From positions 930,001 to 994,000 of the forward strand of contig NEEC01000021.1 of NCBI GenBank assembly GCA_002189035.1: a stretch of 64,000 bases of DNA, in the 5' to 3' direction. Below are positions 1 through 11,021 of this stretch, in pieces (the stretch's first letter is position 1; each line of letters begins with the position of its first letter). The stretch is from Utricularia gibba (taxonomy: Eukaryota; Streptophyta; Magnoliopsida; Lamiales; Lentibulariaceae). A program made the translations under genes and the position numbers. Under the pieces are notes generated by a model that worked only from the letters and a program-made list of their open reading frames with translations, was not told where the DNA came from and made no database searches.

Positions 1-84
1 GTTATTATTTCGTAGAACTGTCTAGGAAGCTGCGTGATCATTTTGTTTAGTGTTGATTAAGTTATTATTAGTTGGGGTTTGTCT

Positions 85-300
85 TAGATTAGGTACACAG
101 TTTTAACTCCGCCAGTGCAACCTTGCACTGCCAGTCCCAAGCCTGGACGAAGGAGGAGGGAAGACTGGGTTATTAGGAAGTCGAATTTCTTGTCTTGGCG
201 TTTGCATTTGCTTTCATGTTCTGAGACTTTTATTTCTTGGTGTTGATGCTTCCAAGTTTTGTGTCCATGCTTGTTCTCTGGATGAGAATCTTGCAACTCT
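85..300 (+). repeat. Dispersed noncoding repeat, copy A
   Basis: This stretch shares two blocks, in the same order and orientation, with 24494-24830. The first block (about 115-170) contains ACTCCGCC, then GCCAGTCCCAAGCCTGG, then CGAAGGAGGAGGG. The second block (about 240-295) contains GTTGATGCTT followed by GGATGAGAATCTTGC. No open frame is conserved between the copies, so it looks noncoding. I do not recognise the family with certainty; it could be a non-autonomous retroelement or a structured RNA gene family. Confidence 0.6.
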
Positions 301-708
301 ACTGCTTATCATCCATTGATGGTTACCCATATCGGTAAACTTGGTTGTCTTCATTCCCTAAGCACCCATGTGTCTGTACCATTGACCCCTACCAACAAAC
401 AGGAATCACAGTCTCGGCTGGCCACGGCGGTGAGGAACTGTCAGTGCGTCCCAGCGCCGGCAGCCGAAGTTGCTGCTAGTGCAGGAAGCGCGTCAGGTGG
501 TGGGAGGAATAGCGCCTGCGGCTGAGCATAAAAGCTGAAACGTGTTGTGCCTTCTGCATGTTTTTATTACATAAAGCAATTTATTCAATTTGAGTTTAAT
601 TAGGCTATCCAACCTCATTTGGGCTTGCAGTGACGCTTGCATCTGTGATTTTAATAGGAGTTTAGGCTATGCATTTGCTTTCATATTCTCTCTTGTTTGT
701 TATGAGGT
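301..708. other. Unassigned region, no gene recognised
   Basis: Mixed-composition sequence with a GC-rich patch at about 415-525. A 69-codon open frame spans that patch but shows no signal peptide, domain or splice context, so I do not call it a gene. It may be the distal part of the element that contains repeat copy A. Confidence 0.3.
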
Positions 709-985
709 TGGGTCGTGCCTCCATACTTGCCTGAGCTTCTATCTGGGGTGCCGCTCCAAACATTTCGCGAGCCGGATCACGTGTTAGGCTGGGCCGTGCC
801 CCTAGTGGGCAGGGCTTCTCTCTGGGTGGGGTCGCACCAAACATTGGGCTTGTCCGCATGAAATGTGAGCTGGGCCCTACACCTTACTGGTCTGAGCTTC
901 TATCTGGGTGGGGCCGCATCAAATGTGAGCCGGGCCGTACCCCTATAGTGGGCTGGGTTTCTATCTGGGTGGGGCCGCATTATGC
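709..985 (+). repeat. GC-rich imperfect tandem repeat, four units
   Basis: Four degenerate units of roughly 60-80 bp begin near 709, 791, 872 and 932. Each carries a GGGCCGTGCCCCTA-like start, then GAGCTTCTATCTGGGTGGGG, then CCGCATCAAATGTGAGCC. The array is GC-rich inside an otherwise AT-rich region and has no conserved open frame. Confidence 0.7.
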
Positions 986-1000
986 CTAACATTATAATTA

Positions 1001-1303
1001 TGTTCTAGAAAATTTTTAGAACTTATTTTTATTTTTGAAAAAAGTAAAAAGTAAAAATAATTTATAAAAAATAAAAGTAAAAATGGATGTTCTAGAAAAG
1101 TATAAAATTTTTTATGGATTTATGTTGAAAAATAACAATAGAATACGAAAGTAGCTTATTTCTATTTTTTGAAAAACTATTTTTAAAGTGTAATACCAAA
1201 AATATTATTAGTAAAAGTAGAAATAAAAATAAGTGGTATTCTGGATTAAAATTATTTTTACTTTTTTAAAAATAAAAATAGGTTGTAAAAATTTTCTAGA
1301 ACA
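1001..1303. mobile_element. MITE-like inverted-repeat element
   Basis: The left end (TGTTCTAGAAAATTTTTA at 1001) and the right end (its reverse complement, ending at 1303) form long terminal inverted repeats. With few mismatches the match extends about 65-70 bp inwards. The element is about 303 bp, very AT-rich and has no coding capacity, as expected of a miniature inverted-repeat transposable element. A target-site duplication is not obvious, so the superfamily is unassigned. A further TGTTCTAGAAAA copy inside it suggests an internal rearrangement. Confidence 0.65.
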
Positions 1304-1634
1304 CACCTTATGTTATTTTAGAAAAATGAAAAGGAATAAAAGCATTTATTTTAAATTCATATAATTGCTATTTTAAAAAAATGGCATTTTTACATTTTAG
1401 TAAATAAGCATTCCGCATAATTATTACTTTTTTTTTGTTTTACTAGTGATTGATGAATAATAAAATATGTCCATTTTTGTTGGCAGGAACGAAGAGTCAC
1501 CTGTTTCAACGGACATCCATTGAATTGAACATCCATGTTTTTCCGTGGAGTCAATGGTATGTGATTCTTCCTCCCAATTCTCTTCTCCATGGCGCTGAGT
1601 TCATCTCCTGAAACCTCCTCATAGCATCGGAAAA
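1304..1634. other. Upstream region and leader of the CHX gene
   Basis: AT-rich sequence up to about 1480, then a more balanced stretch leading to the CHX start codon. No TATA box stands out. It probably holds the CHX promoter and 5' leader. Confidence 0.35.
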
Positions 1635-4226
1635 ATGTCTAATGCCACCGTCGTTCCGTTCGATCGGGCGCACCAGACGATCATCTGCTACGCTCCCAAG
1701 TACATATCTACCAGAGGCGTATGGCAGGGGGACAACCCTTTGGATTTCGCGTTGCCCACCATTCTTCTGCAACTCATTCTCATTATTTTCATCACCCGCA
1801 TCCTCGTCTACCTGATGAAGCCCCTCCGGCAGCCCCGCGTCGTTCCCGAGATTCTGGTAAGAGAAATTATGATGATGAGCGATTGGAATGGGATGCCTGA
1901 ATGCTGTCCTGAGTTTGGTTGTGTGATGGGTGACAGGGAGGAATCATCTTGGGGCCGTCGGTGCTGGGGAGGAGCATCGTCTTCGCAGATGCGGTGTTTC
2001 CGTTAAGGAGTGTGATGATCATGAACACGATGGCGAATGTGGCTCTTCTGTACCAGCTTTTCCTGTTAGCTTTAGAAATGGATATCATGGTGGTGAAACG
2101 CATCGAACGGAAGGCGGTGGTCATCGCCATCGCCGGCATGGTGCTTCCATTTCTCATCGGCATCTCCTTCGCTCTCTTGATCCATACCAGAGTCCGGTAC
2201 CTGAAGCTTAGCACTTTCCTCCTCTTCGTCGGCGTGGTCCTCTCCGTCACAGCCTTCCGGTGCTCACCCGCCTCTTAGCGGAGCTCAAGCTCCTCAACAC
2301 CGAGATCGGGAGAGTGTCCCTGTCGACCGCCCTTGTCAGTGATTTCTTCGCGTGGGCGCTGCTGGCGTTCGCCATCGCCATAGCAGAGAACGATGAGCAG
2401 TCATCGATCTCCTTCTGGGTCATCCTCACCGCCGTCCTCTTCGTACTCTTCCACATCTGCGCCGTCCGCCCCCTTGTCATGTGGGTCATCAGAACAACCC
2501 CAGAAGGCGAATCCGTCAGCGAGCTCTGCCTCTGCCTCATCATGTGCGCCGTGATGATCTCCGGCTTCCTCGCCGACGCCATCGGCATGAACTCCTGCTT
2601 CGGCGCCTTCATGATGGGGCTCGTCATCCCCAACGGCCCTCTGAACGTGACCCTCATTGAGCGGCTCGAGGACTTCACTTCCACAGTCATGATGCCCCTC
2701 TTCTTCGCCATGATCGGACTCAAAGTCGACATCTTCTCTGTGTACGAGGCGTGGATATGGATCAGCTTGGGCTTCGTCATCATCCTCGCCAGTGTTGGGA
2801 AGATTGCAGGAACTCTGCTTCTTTCTCTGCACTACAAGATTCCCTTCTACGACGGCTTGACTCTTGGCATGCTGATGAACACAAAAGGGCTTGTTGAAAT
2901 GATCGTCCTCAACGTGGGGAGAGATCAGAAGGTGCGGAATTTCAGACTGATTACATGTTACAGAACGAAGCATAAGATCGTGTGTCTCCATTTTTGCAGG
3001 TTTTGGATGTTAAAGCTTTCTCTGTGATGGTGATTGCGGTGGTGGTGATGACGACTCTGATCACTCCTTTAGTCGGCGTGATGTACAAGCCCAGCAAGAG
3101 ATATGCCCACTACAAGAGGAGGACGATGCAGAGAGCGAAGCAGGAAGGGGAGTTCCGAGTTCTGGTTTGCGTCCACATGGCGAGAAACGTGCCCACCATC
3201 ATCAACCTCCTGGAAGCTCTGCATCCCAACAAGAAGTCTCCCATCTTCGTCTCCCTTCTCCATCTAGTGGAGCTCGCCGGACGGACATCGGCGATGATGG
3301 TCGGCGACAACCACGTCACCGGCGCGAACCACATGCACAGCCAATCGAACCACATCGTCAACGCCTTCGAAAACTTCCGGCACCACGTGAGCCACATCTC
3401 CATCAACTCCCTCACCGCTGTCTCTCCCTACTCCACCATCCACGAAGACGTGTGCAATGTGGCGGAGGATCAGCACTCCGCCTTCATCATCATCCCGTTT
3501 CATAAGCATCAGACTGTCGACGGCGGGATGGAGACCAGCAACCCGGCTTTCAGAGCAATCAACCAGAATGTACTGGCCACCGCCCCTTGCTCTGTCGGGA
3601 TCCTCGTCGACCGGGGACTCTCCGGGTCGATGAGATTGACCGGCTCCCAGTTGTCGCAAAGCGTGGCTGTCCTCTTCTTCGGCGGGCCGGACGACCGAGA
3701 GGCATTAGCCTGTGGGTGGCGGATATCTGAGCATCCCAACATCAACCTCACCGTGATTCGATTCCTGTGCGGCGTCCCTCAACGGAGCTTCTCCCGTACA
3801 GAAAGTGAGATTCTGACGATCTCCACGAGCGAAATCGACAGGGAAAGAGAGCTGGACGAGAACTACATCAGCGAATTCAGAGCAAGAACAATGTCGGATC
3901 CATCGATTTTTTTCACCGAAAGAGTAGTGAGCCATGGGGAAGAAACGGTTGCAGCTATACGATCAATAGATTCAACCCATGATTTGTTCATCGTGGGTCG
4001 CGGCCAGGGAATAGAAACCCCGGTGACGGCGGGGTTGACGGACTGGAGCGAGTGCCCGGAGCTGGGGCCGATCGGAGATTTGTTGGCAGCGTCGGATATT
4101 TCAGCAAGATACTCCGTTCTTGTGGTGCAGCAGTATCTGGGAATAGAGGCCTATGGAGATTGGACAGCGGTGCAACCCGGAAGCCCGAATCAATATGAAA
4201 TGGGCCCGGTCCGACCGGCAGTGTAA
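1635..4226 (+). CDS. CHX-type cation/H+ exchanger (CPA2 family), frame interrupted once
   Basis: Membrane monovalent-cation/proton antiporter of the plant CHX family, expected to act in K+ or pH homeostasis at the plasma membrane or endomembranes. Three exons: 1635-1856, 1937-2931 and 3000-4226, all with GT..AG borders. Together they give about 814 residues, a normal length. Family landmarks seen: GVWQGDNPLDF near the N-terminus, EILGGIILGPSVLGRS across the first splice junction, NTEIGR, GLVIPNGPL, NTKGLVEMIVLNVGRDQKV, then a soluble C-terminal half. It resembles the CHX13/14/15 subgroup. At 2255-2260 the conserved SVTAFPVL motif is broken: one base is missing from what should be TTCCCGGTG, shifting the frame by -1. 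All downstream sequence is well conserved, so sequencing error is more likely than a dead gene. The Met at 1635 precedes the expected N-terminal motif. Confidence 0.9.
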
Positions 4227-4698
4227 TTAATAATTTTTTTAACATCAGATAAATTATTTTTTAAATTCTCATTTAATTTAAATTATTAAATTTTTATGAA
4301 ATATTAAGTATCTAGTTGGTGTTATTTTTTCGAAGAATAAAGAATATTATTTGTATATTTAATTTTGACTATAATCAATGTAAATCACATTTGAGTGATA
4401 AATTATTTTATTTAAATAATAATTTTTATAAATAATAAAATGTGTAAAAAATAAATTGAGTTTAATATTAATAAGTAAGAAAGATTAGAGGCTGTTCTAG
4501 TAAATAATATATTTGATGTATAGAGTTTATTAAAGAAATTAATTTTTTTTTAATAATAAGAATATTTAATAAATGTTATAAATCACTCTCAAATTTATTT
4601 ATAATTTTTTAATTTTATATATTTTTAAATTTTTAATACAAAGATTAAAAGTAGGTTACACAGGTTGTGCTTATGTAATAAGGATGACTGGTAGTAGA
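4227..4698. other. AT-rich convergent intergenic region
   Basis: Separates the 3' ends of the CHX gene and the proline-rich membrane protein. It is almost entirely A/T and probably holds both 3' untranslated regions. No gene or repeat structure seen. Confidence 0.5.
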
Positions 4699-5706
4699 TC
4701 ACACCGTTTCGATTTTGCCGCGCTGCTGCGCCCGCCGGGAATTACGCTGCCTCCGTTGCCGGTAAGCAAAAGCACCGGCGCCGACCAGACACGCCACTCC
4801 GATGACTGCGAAGACCAACTCAGCCTCACCGCCTTCGATTTCACGGGACCTGTCCTCCTCACGCTGCTGCTGTATGAGCAACTCTTCTTTCTTCCGGACC
4901 GGAGCTTTTTGTACCTTTTCAGTATGATTGGAGTTCGCCTGTTTCTCTTCACGGTAGCGGGAAGAGGGAGGAGTCGGAGCTGGTTCATCGCTTTCAGGTT
5001 TGTCGTCATCGGGCTTCTGCTGTATGATTATGTCTTCTTCCTTGTCTTTCGGCTGGGTCTCTTCTTCGCTTCTTCTGTCTCCTGGCTTATCGTTATCATC
5101 GAGGTCGGACGCTTCATCGTGGGGAGATGTAGTTTTAGTGTCTTTTGAGGTTTCAGTCTGCGGTGGAGAGGTTGTCGTTGAATTTTTCTCCCCAGAAGCC
5201 ACTGTGTCCGTTGGCGGAGATGGGACTGGAGGTGAAGGCGGAGATGTGGCCTCCGATCCGTTGGTGGGTCCCGACTGCTTCCCTGGCGGCGAAGGCGGAG
5301 ACGTAGCCTGCGTTTCGTTGGCTGGTTGAACCAACGGTTCGGGCTGCTTCGCCTCAGGCGAATTCGGAGACGCGACCTCCGATTCGTTTGCGGGTCCCGA
5401 CTGCACCGCCGAAGGCGAAGGCGGAGACGTACCCTGCGTTTCGTTGCTGGGTAGACGCAACGCAACGGGCTGCGTCGCCTGAGGCGAAGGCAGAGGCCCG
5501 GCCTCCGATTCGTTCGTGGGTCCCGACTGCGCCGCCGGAGGCGAAGACAGAGACGCAGCCTGCGTTTCGTTGGTGGGTTGACGCAACCCAGCCGGCTGCG
5601 ATGCAGTAGCGGAAGGCGGGGAATCTTCAGACAAAATTGTGATGGGAAACATCAGGAATGCGGCGGCGATGCAACCATACACAAGATTACGATGAATCCA
5701 ATTCAT
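4699..5706 (-). CDS. Proline-rich, sequon-repeat single-pass membrane protein
   Basis: I do not recognise the family. The frame is uninterrupted and intronless, about 335 residues from the Met at 5706. An upstream in-frame Met at 5871 would add a proline-rich leader. I prefer 5706 because it is followed at once by a good signal peptide (NLVYGCIAAAFLMFPITILS). Then come about three tandem units of roughly 42 residues, each with a P-T/S/A-NETQ and an SGP-T/A-NES/NGS core separated by SPPSP-type stretches. The repeats supply regularly spaced N-glycosylation sequons and likely hydroxyproline sites. A long Asp/Glu/Lys-rich segment follows, then one membrane helix (AELVFAVIGVACLVGAGAFA) and a short basic tail. 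Inferred role: a cell-surface glycoprotein of hydroxyproline-rich or arabinogalactan-like type. Confidence 0.7.
   Translation of the reverse strand: MNWIHRNLVYGCIAAAFLMFPITILSEDSPPSATASQPAGLRQPTNETQAASLSSPPAAQSGPTNESEAGPLPSPQATQPVALRLPSNETQGTSPPSPSAVQSGPANESEVASPNSPEAKQPEPLVQPANETQATSPPSPPGKQSGPTNGSEATSPPSPPVPSPPTDTVASGEKNSTTTSPPQTETSKDTKTTSPHDEASDLDDNDKPGDRRSEEETQPKDKEEDIIIQQKPDDDKPESDEPAPTPPSSRYREEKQANSNHTEKVQKAPVRKKEELLIQQQREEDRSREIEGGEAELVFAVIGVACLVGAGAFAYRQRRQRNSRRAQQRGKIETV
5225..5605 (-). repeat. In-gene tandem repeat of about 126 bp, three copies
   Basis: Coding tandem repeat within the proline-rich membrane protein. The phrase TCCGATTCGTT and the GGCGAAGGCGGAGACGT-like phrase recur at regular spacing in the + strand. 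Copies have diverged but keep the reading frame and the NET/NES tripeptides. Confidence 0.65.
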
Positions 5707-6537
5707 CTTTACGATGATCGAGACCGTACGGGCGGAGGAATGTGAGAAATAGTGAGAATTAGGGAACTGATAATGGGGGTGATAGATATTGGGAGAATAC
5801 TTTGACTTTGGAAATGAAGTCGGGGGCAGCGGCGGCGGCGACAACGGCGACGGCGGCAAATTCATATTCATTTATTAAACCTAAACAATCTGCTCACATG
5901 GGGAAGGTTTTATTGAAAATTAAAGCCCTAATTTTGTAGTTGGATAGGGGTGTTCTCTGTTTTAATGGAATCGATTTTAAAATTTTATGATTAAAATTAT
6001 TTTATATATTATAAAATTATTTATTCTAATAGATTAAAATTAGATTATAGAATTTGATACATTAAATTATATATTGTAAAAATTTAGTATAAATATAAAA
6101 TGTAATTTTTGGGATGTATAACAATAAATAAGTATATTTTTTATGTAATTTCAAAATAATATCTTAATAAATTCGATAATTTGAATTTATAATTTATATA
6201 TATAATGGATGAATATTAGAATCTACAAAATTAAAGAAAAATTCATTTTAATAAAGTATAATTACAGAACTGGCCCGACGATTATATGCATTGATTAAAG
6301 GGAAAATTTACGGGTAAAATGTTTATGGGCTTGTGATTCCGGCCCATTGGCCCAATTTCTGCTGTGAAAAATTAGCAACTGTCTGTCATTCTGTGGCTGA
6401 ACCTGGAGGAGGGATTGTTGGAGGGAAAATGGCGGCTGGATCCAGGTAGCTCCCTCTTCTAAGAGTGCTAAACCTCAAGAATCCTATGCAAAGTTTGTCA
6501 ATTTTGTTGTTTTTCTCCGTATCTTAGTGAAAGAAAA
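5707..6537. other. Divergent intergenic region with promoters
   Basis: Lies between the starts of the proline-rich protein (-) and the SET-domain gene (+). 5940-6260 is very AT-rich. A more balanced stretch from about 6300 probably contains the SET-gene promoter and leader. No TATA box that I would commit to. Confidence 0.4.
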
Positions 6538-8510
6538 ATGAGGGGATTCAAGAGATGGATGAGGAGCAACGGCATAGAATGCAGCGATGCCATCCTTGTT
6601 TCAGCCCAAAATGGAGACGTTGTTGATTCCGCTGGTTCGCTTTCAATCTCCGTGAAGGCCGTGTGTGACTTAAAGGAGGGAGACGTGGTAGCAAGGATTC
6701 CTAAACAGAGTTGCCTTACCGTTAAAACTTCGGCTGCCCGCGAGCTTATCGGGGAAGCAGAGCTCGAGGGGAATTTAGCTATGTCCGTCGCGATCATGTA
6801 CGAGAGAAACCTGGGATCGGAGTCAAAGTGGTTCCAATATCTCCAAATATTGCCCCAATTCGAGCCAATTCCATTGCTCTGGACACCTAGTGACATTGAT
6901 TCTCTTCTCTCGGGAACTGAGATTCACAAGGTCAGTTTTCAACGCTTTGCAGTTCCTTGGAATGTTTCTGCTGAACTTACGCTGCTGCATTGTGTATTTC
7001 CTCGGAATTTACATGGAGAAATTAGGCAGGTAGTCAAAGAAGACAAATTGATTATGTATCAAGATTGGAAGCAATGCATTAGGCCACTTCTCGCCCTCGA
7101 TTCGCAGAAGCTGAACCCGGAATTCTTCACTTTTCATGAGTACCTTGCTGCCAGGAGCCTACTTGCGTCTAGGTCATTTCAAATAGATGAGTCGCATGGA
7201 TTTGGGATGGTCCCTTTAGCTGACCTGTAAGTCTATCCCATCTCATACTCCTGGATATCGGAAAAGGATCCAATGATCTGAGCTCGTGCTACTGGTTTCT
7301 ATAGTTTGGAGTTTCTTTTTGCTCAGGATTTTGAGCTGTTGCATTAAGCTATCCGATGTTGATTGAATAAGTTTGAATCTTTGCCCCCTGCAGTTTTTAG
7401 AGTCCCTTTTCTGTATGCACTGTCCTTCACTTCTCTTGGTGACTCCCTTTTGGCTGTTCTGGTTCTTTACATATCTGATGCTCATTGAATCAACTGTCTT
7501 ATGATAACCAGTTTTAATCACAAGACAGCTGCTGAGAATGTCCATCTCACATCAGTGTCCTGTTCTTCGGATTCTGAGGAAGATGCTGATAAGGAGGATG
7601 ATGGAGATGAAGAATCCATGTCTCCCGGTGTTCTAGACAGAACACCAAGTTTGAGTAGCAACATGGAGGTTTCATCCACTTCAGAAGGCGGATCGACTTT
7701 TATGGAAATGATCATTGTAAAAGATGTTAAAGCTGGAACAGAGGTGAGAAGGGCTTCCATTCCTTGCTCTTTTTGATGCTTCCACAAAATCAATTTTTGA
7801 TACCTATAACTGATGCATGTACGTGTTCATTTCAGGTCTTCAATACTTATGGGTTGTTGGGAAACGCTGCTCTCCTGCACAGATATGGCTTCACTGAACC
7901 TGATAACCCGTATGACATAGTGAACATAGATTTGGATCTTGTAGTTCAATGGAGTTCATCATTAATCACTTCACGCCAGAGTCGGAGGAGGTTTCGCCTC
8001 TGGAGAATGTTGGACTATCCAGAGTCCTCTTCCAGCCAGGATTTGGATTATTTTGAAATATCATCTGATGGGGAACCTCAGTCAGAGCTGTTGGTTCTCC
8101 TCTACATTCTATTGCTGCCAGAGGAGGACTTCCATGAACTAGAGTATGAACTTTCTCTCAGGAGAGAGGCAAAATCAAATCTGGGCCTCCCTTTTGTCGA
8201 GAGTGAAGGCTTCTTCTCTAACACAGATTGGAAAACAAGCAAGAAGCTGCTACTCATGCACAGAAGCATCTGCCAAGCTCTTCTTTCACTTGCAGATGCT
8301 AGAGAAGATATGTATGGTGGTGTGAACTCCCTAGACGATGATATCAGATCACTTAACAAACTTGCAGATGACCCTAAACTATATTACTCCACACTGTTGC
8401 GTATTGGTGAGAGGAAGATACTCAAAAAGCTTCGATCCACCATTGCATACAGTGCTGGTTGTATCCCGAGGACTCCTAGAGGAATGAATGATAAGAGGAA
8501 GAGAACTTGA
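6538..8510 (+). CDS. SET-domain protein lysine methyltransferase (Rubisco LSMT/SETD-like)
   Basis: Four exons: 6538-6930, 7030-7226, 7512-7743 and 7836-8510, frames continuous across GT..AG borders; about 498 residues. The N-terminal half shows the split SET domain of this class: a substrate-facing start (GFKRWMRSNGIEC), DLKEGDVVARIPK, then LADLFNHKT across the intron at 7227. After an acidic insert (residues roughly 205-250) comes the NTYG..GNAALLHRYGF motif that forms the S-adenosylmethionine and lysine pocket. The C-terminal part corresponds to the Rubis-subs-bind region. Proteins of this class methylate ribosomal proteins or other soluble targets; the exact substrate cannot be read from sequence. 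The acidic, Ser-rich insert in the middle of SET is long for the family. The gene ends tail to tail with the DUF3326 gene. Confidence 0.88.
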
Positions 8511-8913
8511 TGGGAAGTTTATTCACATTCTTATTGCAGGCATGTTCAAACATCAGTTCCATCTCAACTAATTGAAGTACTCCTGTATGAAGACAAAGCC
8601 GTTCAATTATAGTCCATGGTCCACGAAGTCAATCCAACTGGTGTCTTGGTTTTCCTGGAGCTTTTTCATTGGAGTATCGTACAATTGGCAGTTCCAATGG
8701 CTCCTCCCGGTGTTGTCAAGCAGAGGGGAAAGGTGAATGCCCGCTAGGGATCCCAGAATGGTCTTCTGTAGTTAGAAACTGAGGTGCACCTCTAGGAATC
8801 TGGAGATGAATAGCTTCCCCTGTTGACTTTCCAGAGGTCGACATTACACCAACTCTGAAAATCCATGAACTTGTCACCCCCAAAGTGGGGTTCTTCGCTA
8901 ATCCATCTGCTCT
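8511..8913. other. Convergent 3' region between SET and DUF3326 genes
   Basis: Balanced composition with no open frame worth calling. Probably holds the two 3' untranslated regions. Confidence 0.4.
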
Positions 8914-11021
8914 TCAAACAAACGTCGAGGAGGCTCTGTTTGCAATGCTTATGTTGCTGACGCCATTGCTCCTAAGAGAACTGGGATCAATCCCTGCTTT
9001 GTGAGCTGCCACCACTCCAATGGCCTCCCAGTAATTAGAAACCTTCATCTGCGAATAACACGATTTCAATGGTGGGCATGCAGCTCATATTAGATGTGTA
9101 ACGAAGATATGAAAGCAGCCATTACCACTTTAATCCCAAGCTTTTCAGGGGTGTCATCAAGAACAGTTTCATTCTCTTCCACTCCGATTAGAAGAGGCTT
9201 AAGTTCAGCAAGTGCACAAACATGAGGAAGGTAACGCGAAGGGACCAAAGATTATCATATGGAGTAGATCCTAAATGCATCTTACTCTTCTGTTAGGTTT
9301 CCTTCTAGCGAATGCAAGAGCTGCATCGCCAGCGAATGCATCGATGGGTAGGATCACGCTATCGACATCTTCACATACAATTCTCTGGGTTCCCCATGAA
9401 TCTGCATCTTTGACCGTGTACTGGGGCGCATTACTCAATCCAGCAAGCACACAGGGCAAGAATGTGTACCCAATCTGCCACTCCAGGCCACAATGAGCTC
9501 AATGTTAGGTATTTTAAGATGAGGTGATTAACAAATTATCAATGAGCCTTGCTTTTGCATGGAACTTTTTCATACTTTTGAAAAGGTTGCTACCATGGAA
9601 TTTAATTGGATGCTCACCTCTTCAGCAGCAGACTTTGGTGACACAGATGCACTCAAGGAAAAGGGCAGCACAGCAGGAGCGTGAGCGCAAGGAATCCTAA
9701 ATTTCTGAACAACTGCGTGGCTTATAACAGCTTCTACACCAGCCAATGCATCAATTCCCTGTTATTTCAAAAACCCAATTGCATTCATACCACTTTTATC
9801 TTTTAAAATGTTTAATAACAAGCTTGTTACAAGTATTGTTACCATGCCCTGTCGATAGCTTTCCTCATATTCACTATCATCATCAGGGAAGCGTGCCACA
9901 ACTGCTACAGCACTAACCCCAGATCTCTCTATCAGTGTCTCCACAGCTCTAAGCAGGGAATTGGGATTCTTTACTCTGCCAGTTGATTGCCCACTCTTTG
10001 GATCAATCCACTTCTCTACCTACAGCAGAAAGCAGATAATAAAGTGAACATGGTTTTGTGAATTGATGCAGGATTTTTTCTTGAACTAAGAAACACACTT
10101 TCTGAATCAGCTGGAATACAGTGACTAAGAATTGCGCAACTCCAATGTCACAAAGAAAAAACATTGATTTCAAATAACTATTAGCCAACAGAAAAAAAAA
10201 AACTAACATTTAGCATTACTTCATAGGCTAATGCAAACTGTACCTGCAGAGCCGCATCAGTCACCACACATTCTACAACAGGCAAACCAAGAGAGGCCCT
10301 TGCTGCATCAACTACCTGTAAATGCCGAAGAAGAAGCTCTCTTTCTATCCCAGCATCAAGAACTAAGCCAACCTATATCACATAGCAAGCATATCAAGGC
10401 CTCATTGATGAAAAAACCATAAATGAAAGTGTAGGAGACAATGTTAATAGGCACACCTTATTTTGATGAACGGGTTGCAGTGCCCAGAGACCTTCGGCAA
10501 ACCTATCCAGCGCATACCCTTCAACATACAGCACATTTGGCATTGGCCAGTAAAGCATTGCGGCATTGAGAACCTGAACAAATCACGTAAGTGGCCAATA
10601 AAAGATGCTTCCACTGTGAATTCCTCAGTTTTCTAGATACTATCATATCCTCTATCTCCTAAATAAGATTCTAACACTAGAAACATACATTTGGATGAGA
10701 AATCAGGCAATCAACAACCGAAGCCAGGGCTCGGGCCACAGGCAAAGCATCGCCGGCGTATCCTCCAATCTTCGCCGCTACTCCAGTTGGCACAATTAGA
10801 ACACTCGTGTATGGCCGCTTAACCTAAAAGCAATATGAAACATCCAGTTTACCATCACCAAACAGTTACTGCTCAAATAGTAGAAGCAACTGGTGCGTGA
10901 CTTTATTCGGAACAAAAGAGCTGGAGCATGAGACAGTCAAGTTCCGCGGTGGCTGTCGCTGATTCCGGTGACATTTCGGATTCCGCCAACCAAGAGAGTA
11001 CAGTGGACAACTGCTCGCCAT
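8914..11021 (-). CDS. DUF3326 family protein, probably plastid-targeted
   Basis: Function unknown for the family, which is shared by plants and bacteria. Exons I can place, from 5': first exon about 11021-10912 (boundary unsure), 10823-10689, 10573-10457, 10372-10244, 10019-9843, 9758-9618, 9474 to about 9284, about 9218-9136, and about 9054-8914. Conserved phrases: VLIVPTGVAAKIGGYAGDAL, LNAAMLYWPMPNVLYVEGYA, VGLVLDAGIERELLLRHLQV, RQGMGIDALAGVEAVISH, CVLAGLSNAPQY, DAFAGDAALAFARR and VSNYWEAIGVVAAHKAGIDP. The N-terminus is Ser/Arg-rich and weakly acidic, like a transit peptide, which fits import into plastids. Uncertainties: the donor of exon 1 (either a weak GT after VPNK, or an exon edge I have missed) and the small intron near 9219-9283. 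All other junctions keep phase. Confidence 0.85.

Noticed and set aside
2247-2783. Open frame of 178 codons on the minus strand
   Set aside because: Also antisense to CHX, with no signal or domain.
2401-2991. Long open frame (196 codons) on the minus strand
   Set aside because: Exact antisense of the CHX membrane exon; Asp/Glu/His-rich composition is what reverse reading of hydrophobic codons gives.
5028-5465. Arg/Leu-rich open frame on the minus strand and its plus-strand shadows
   Set aside because: Out-of-frame readings of the in-gene proline repeat.
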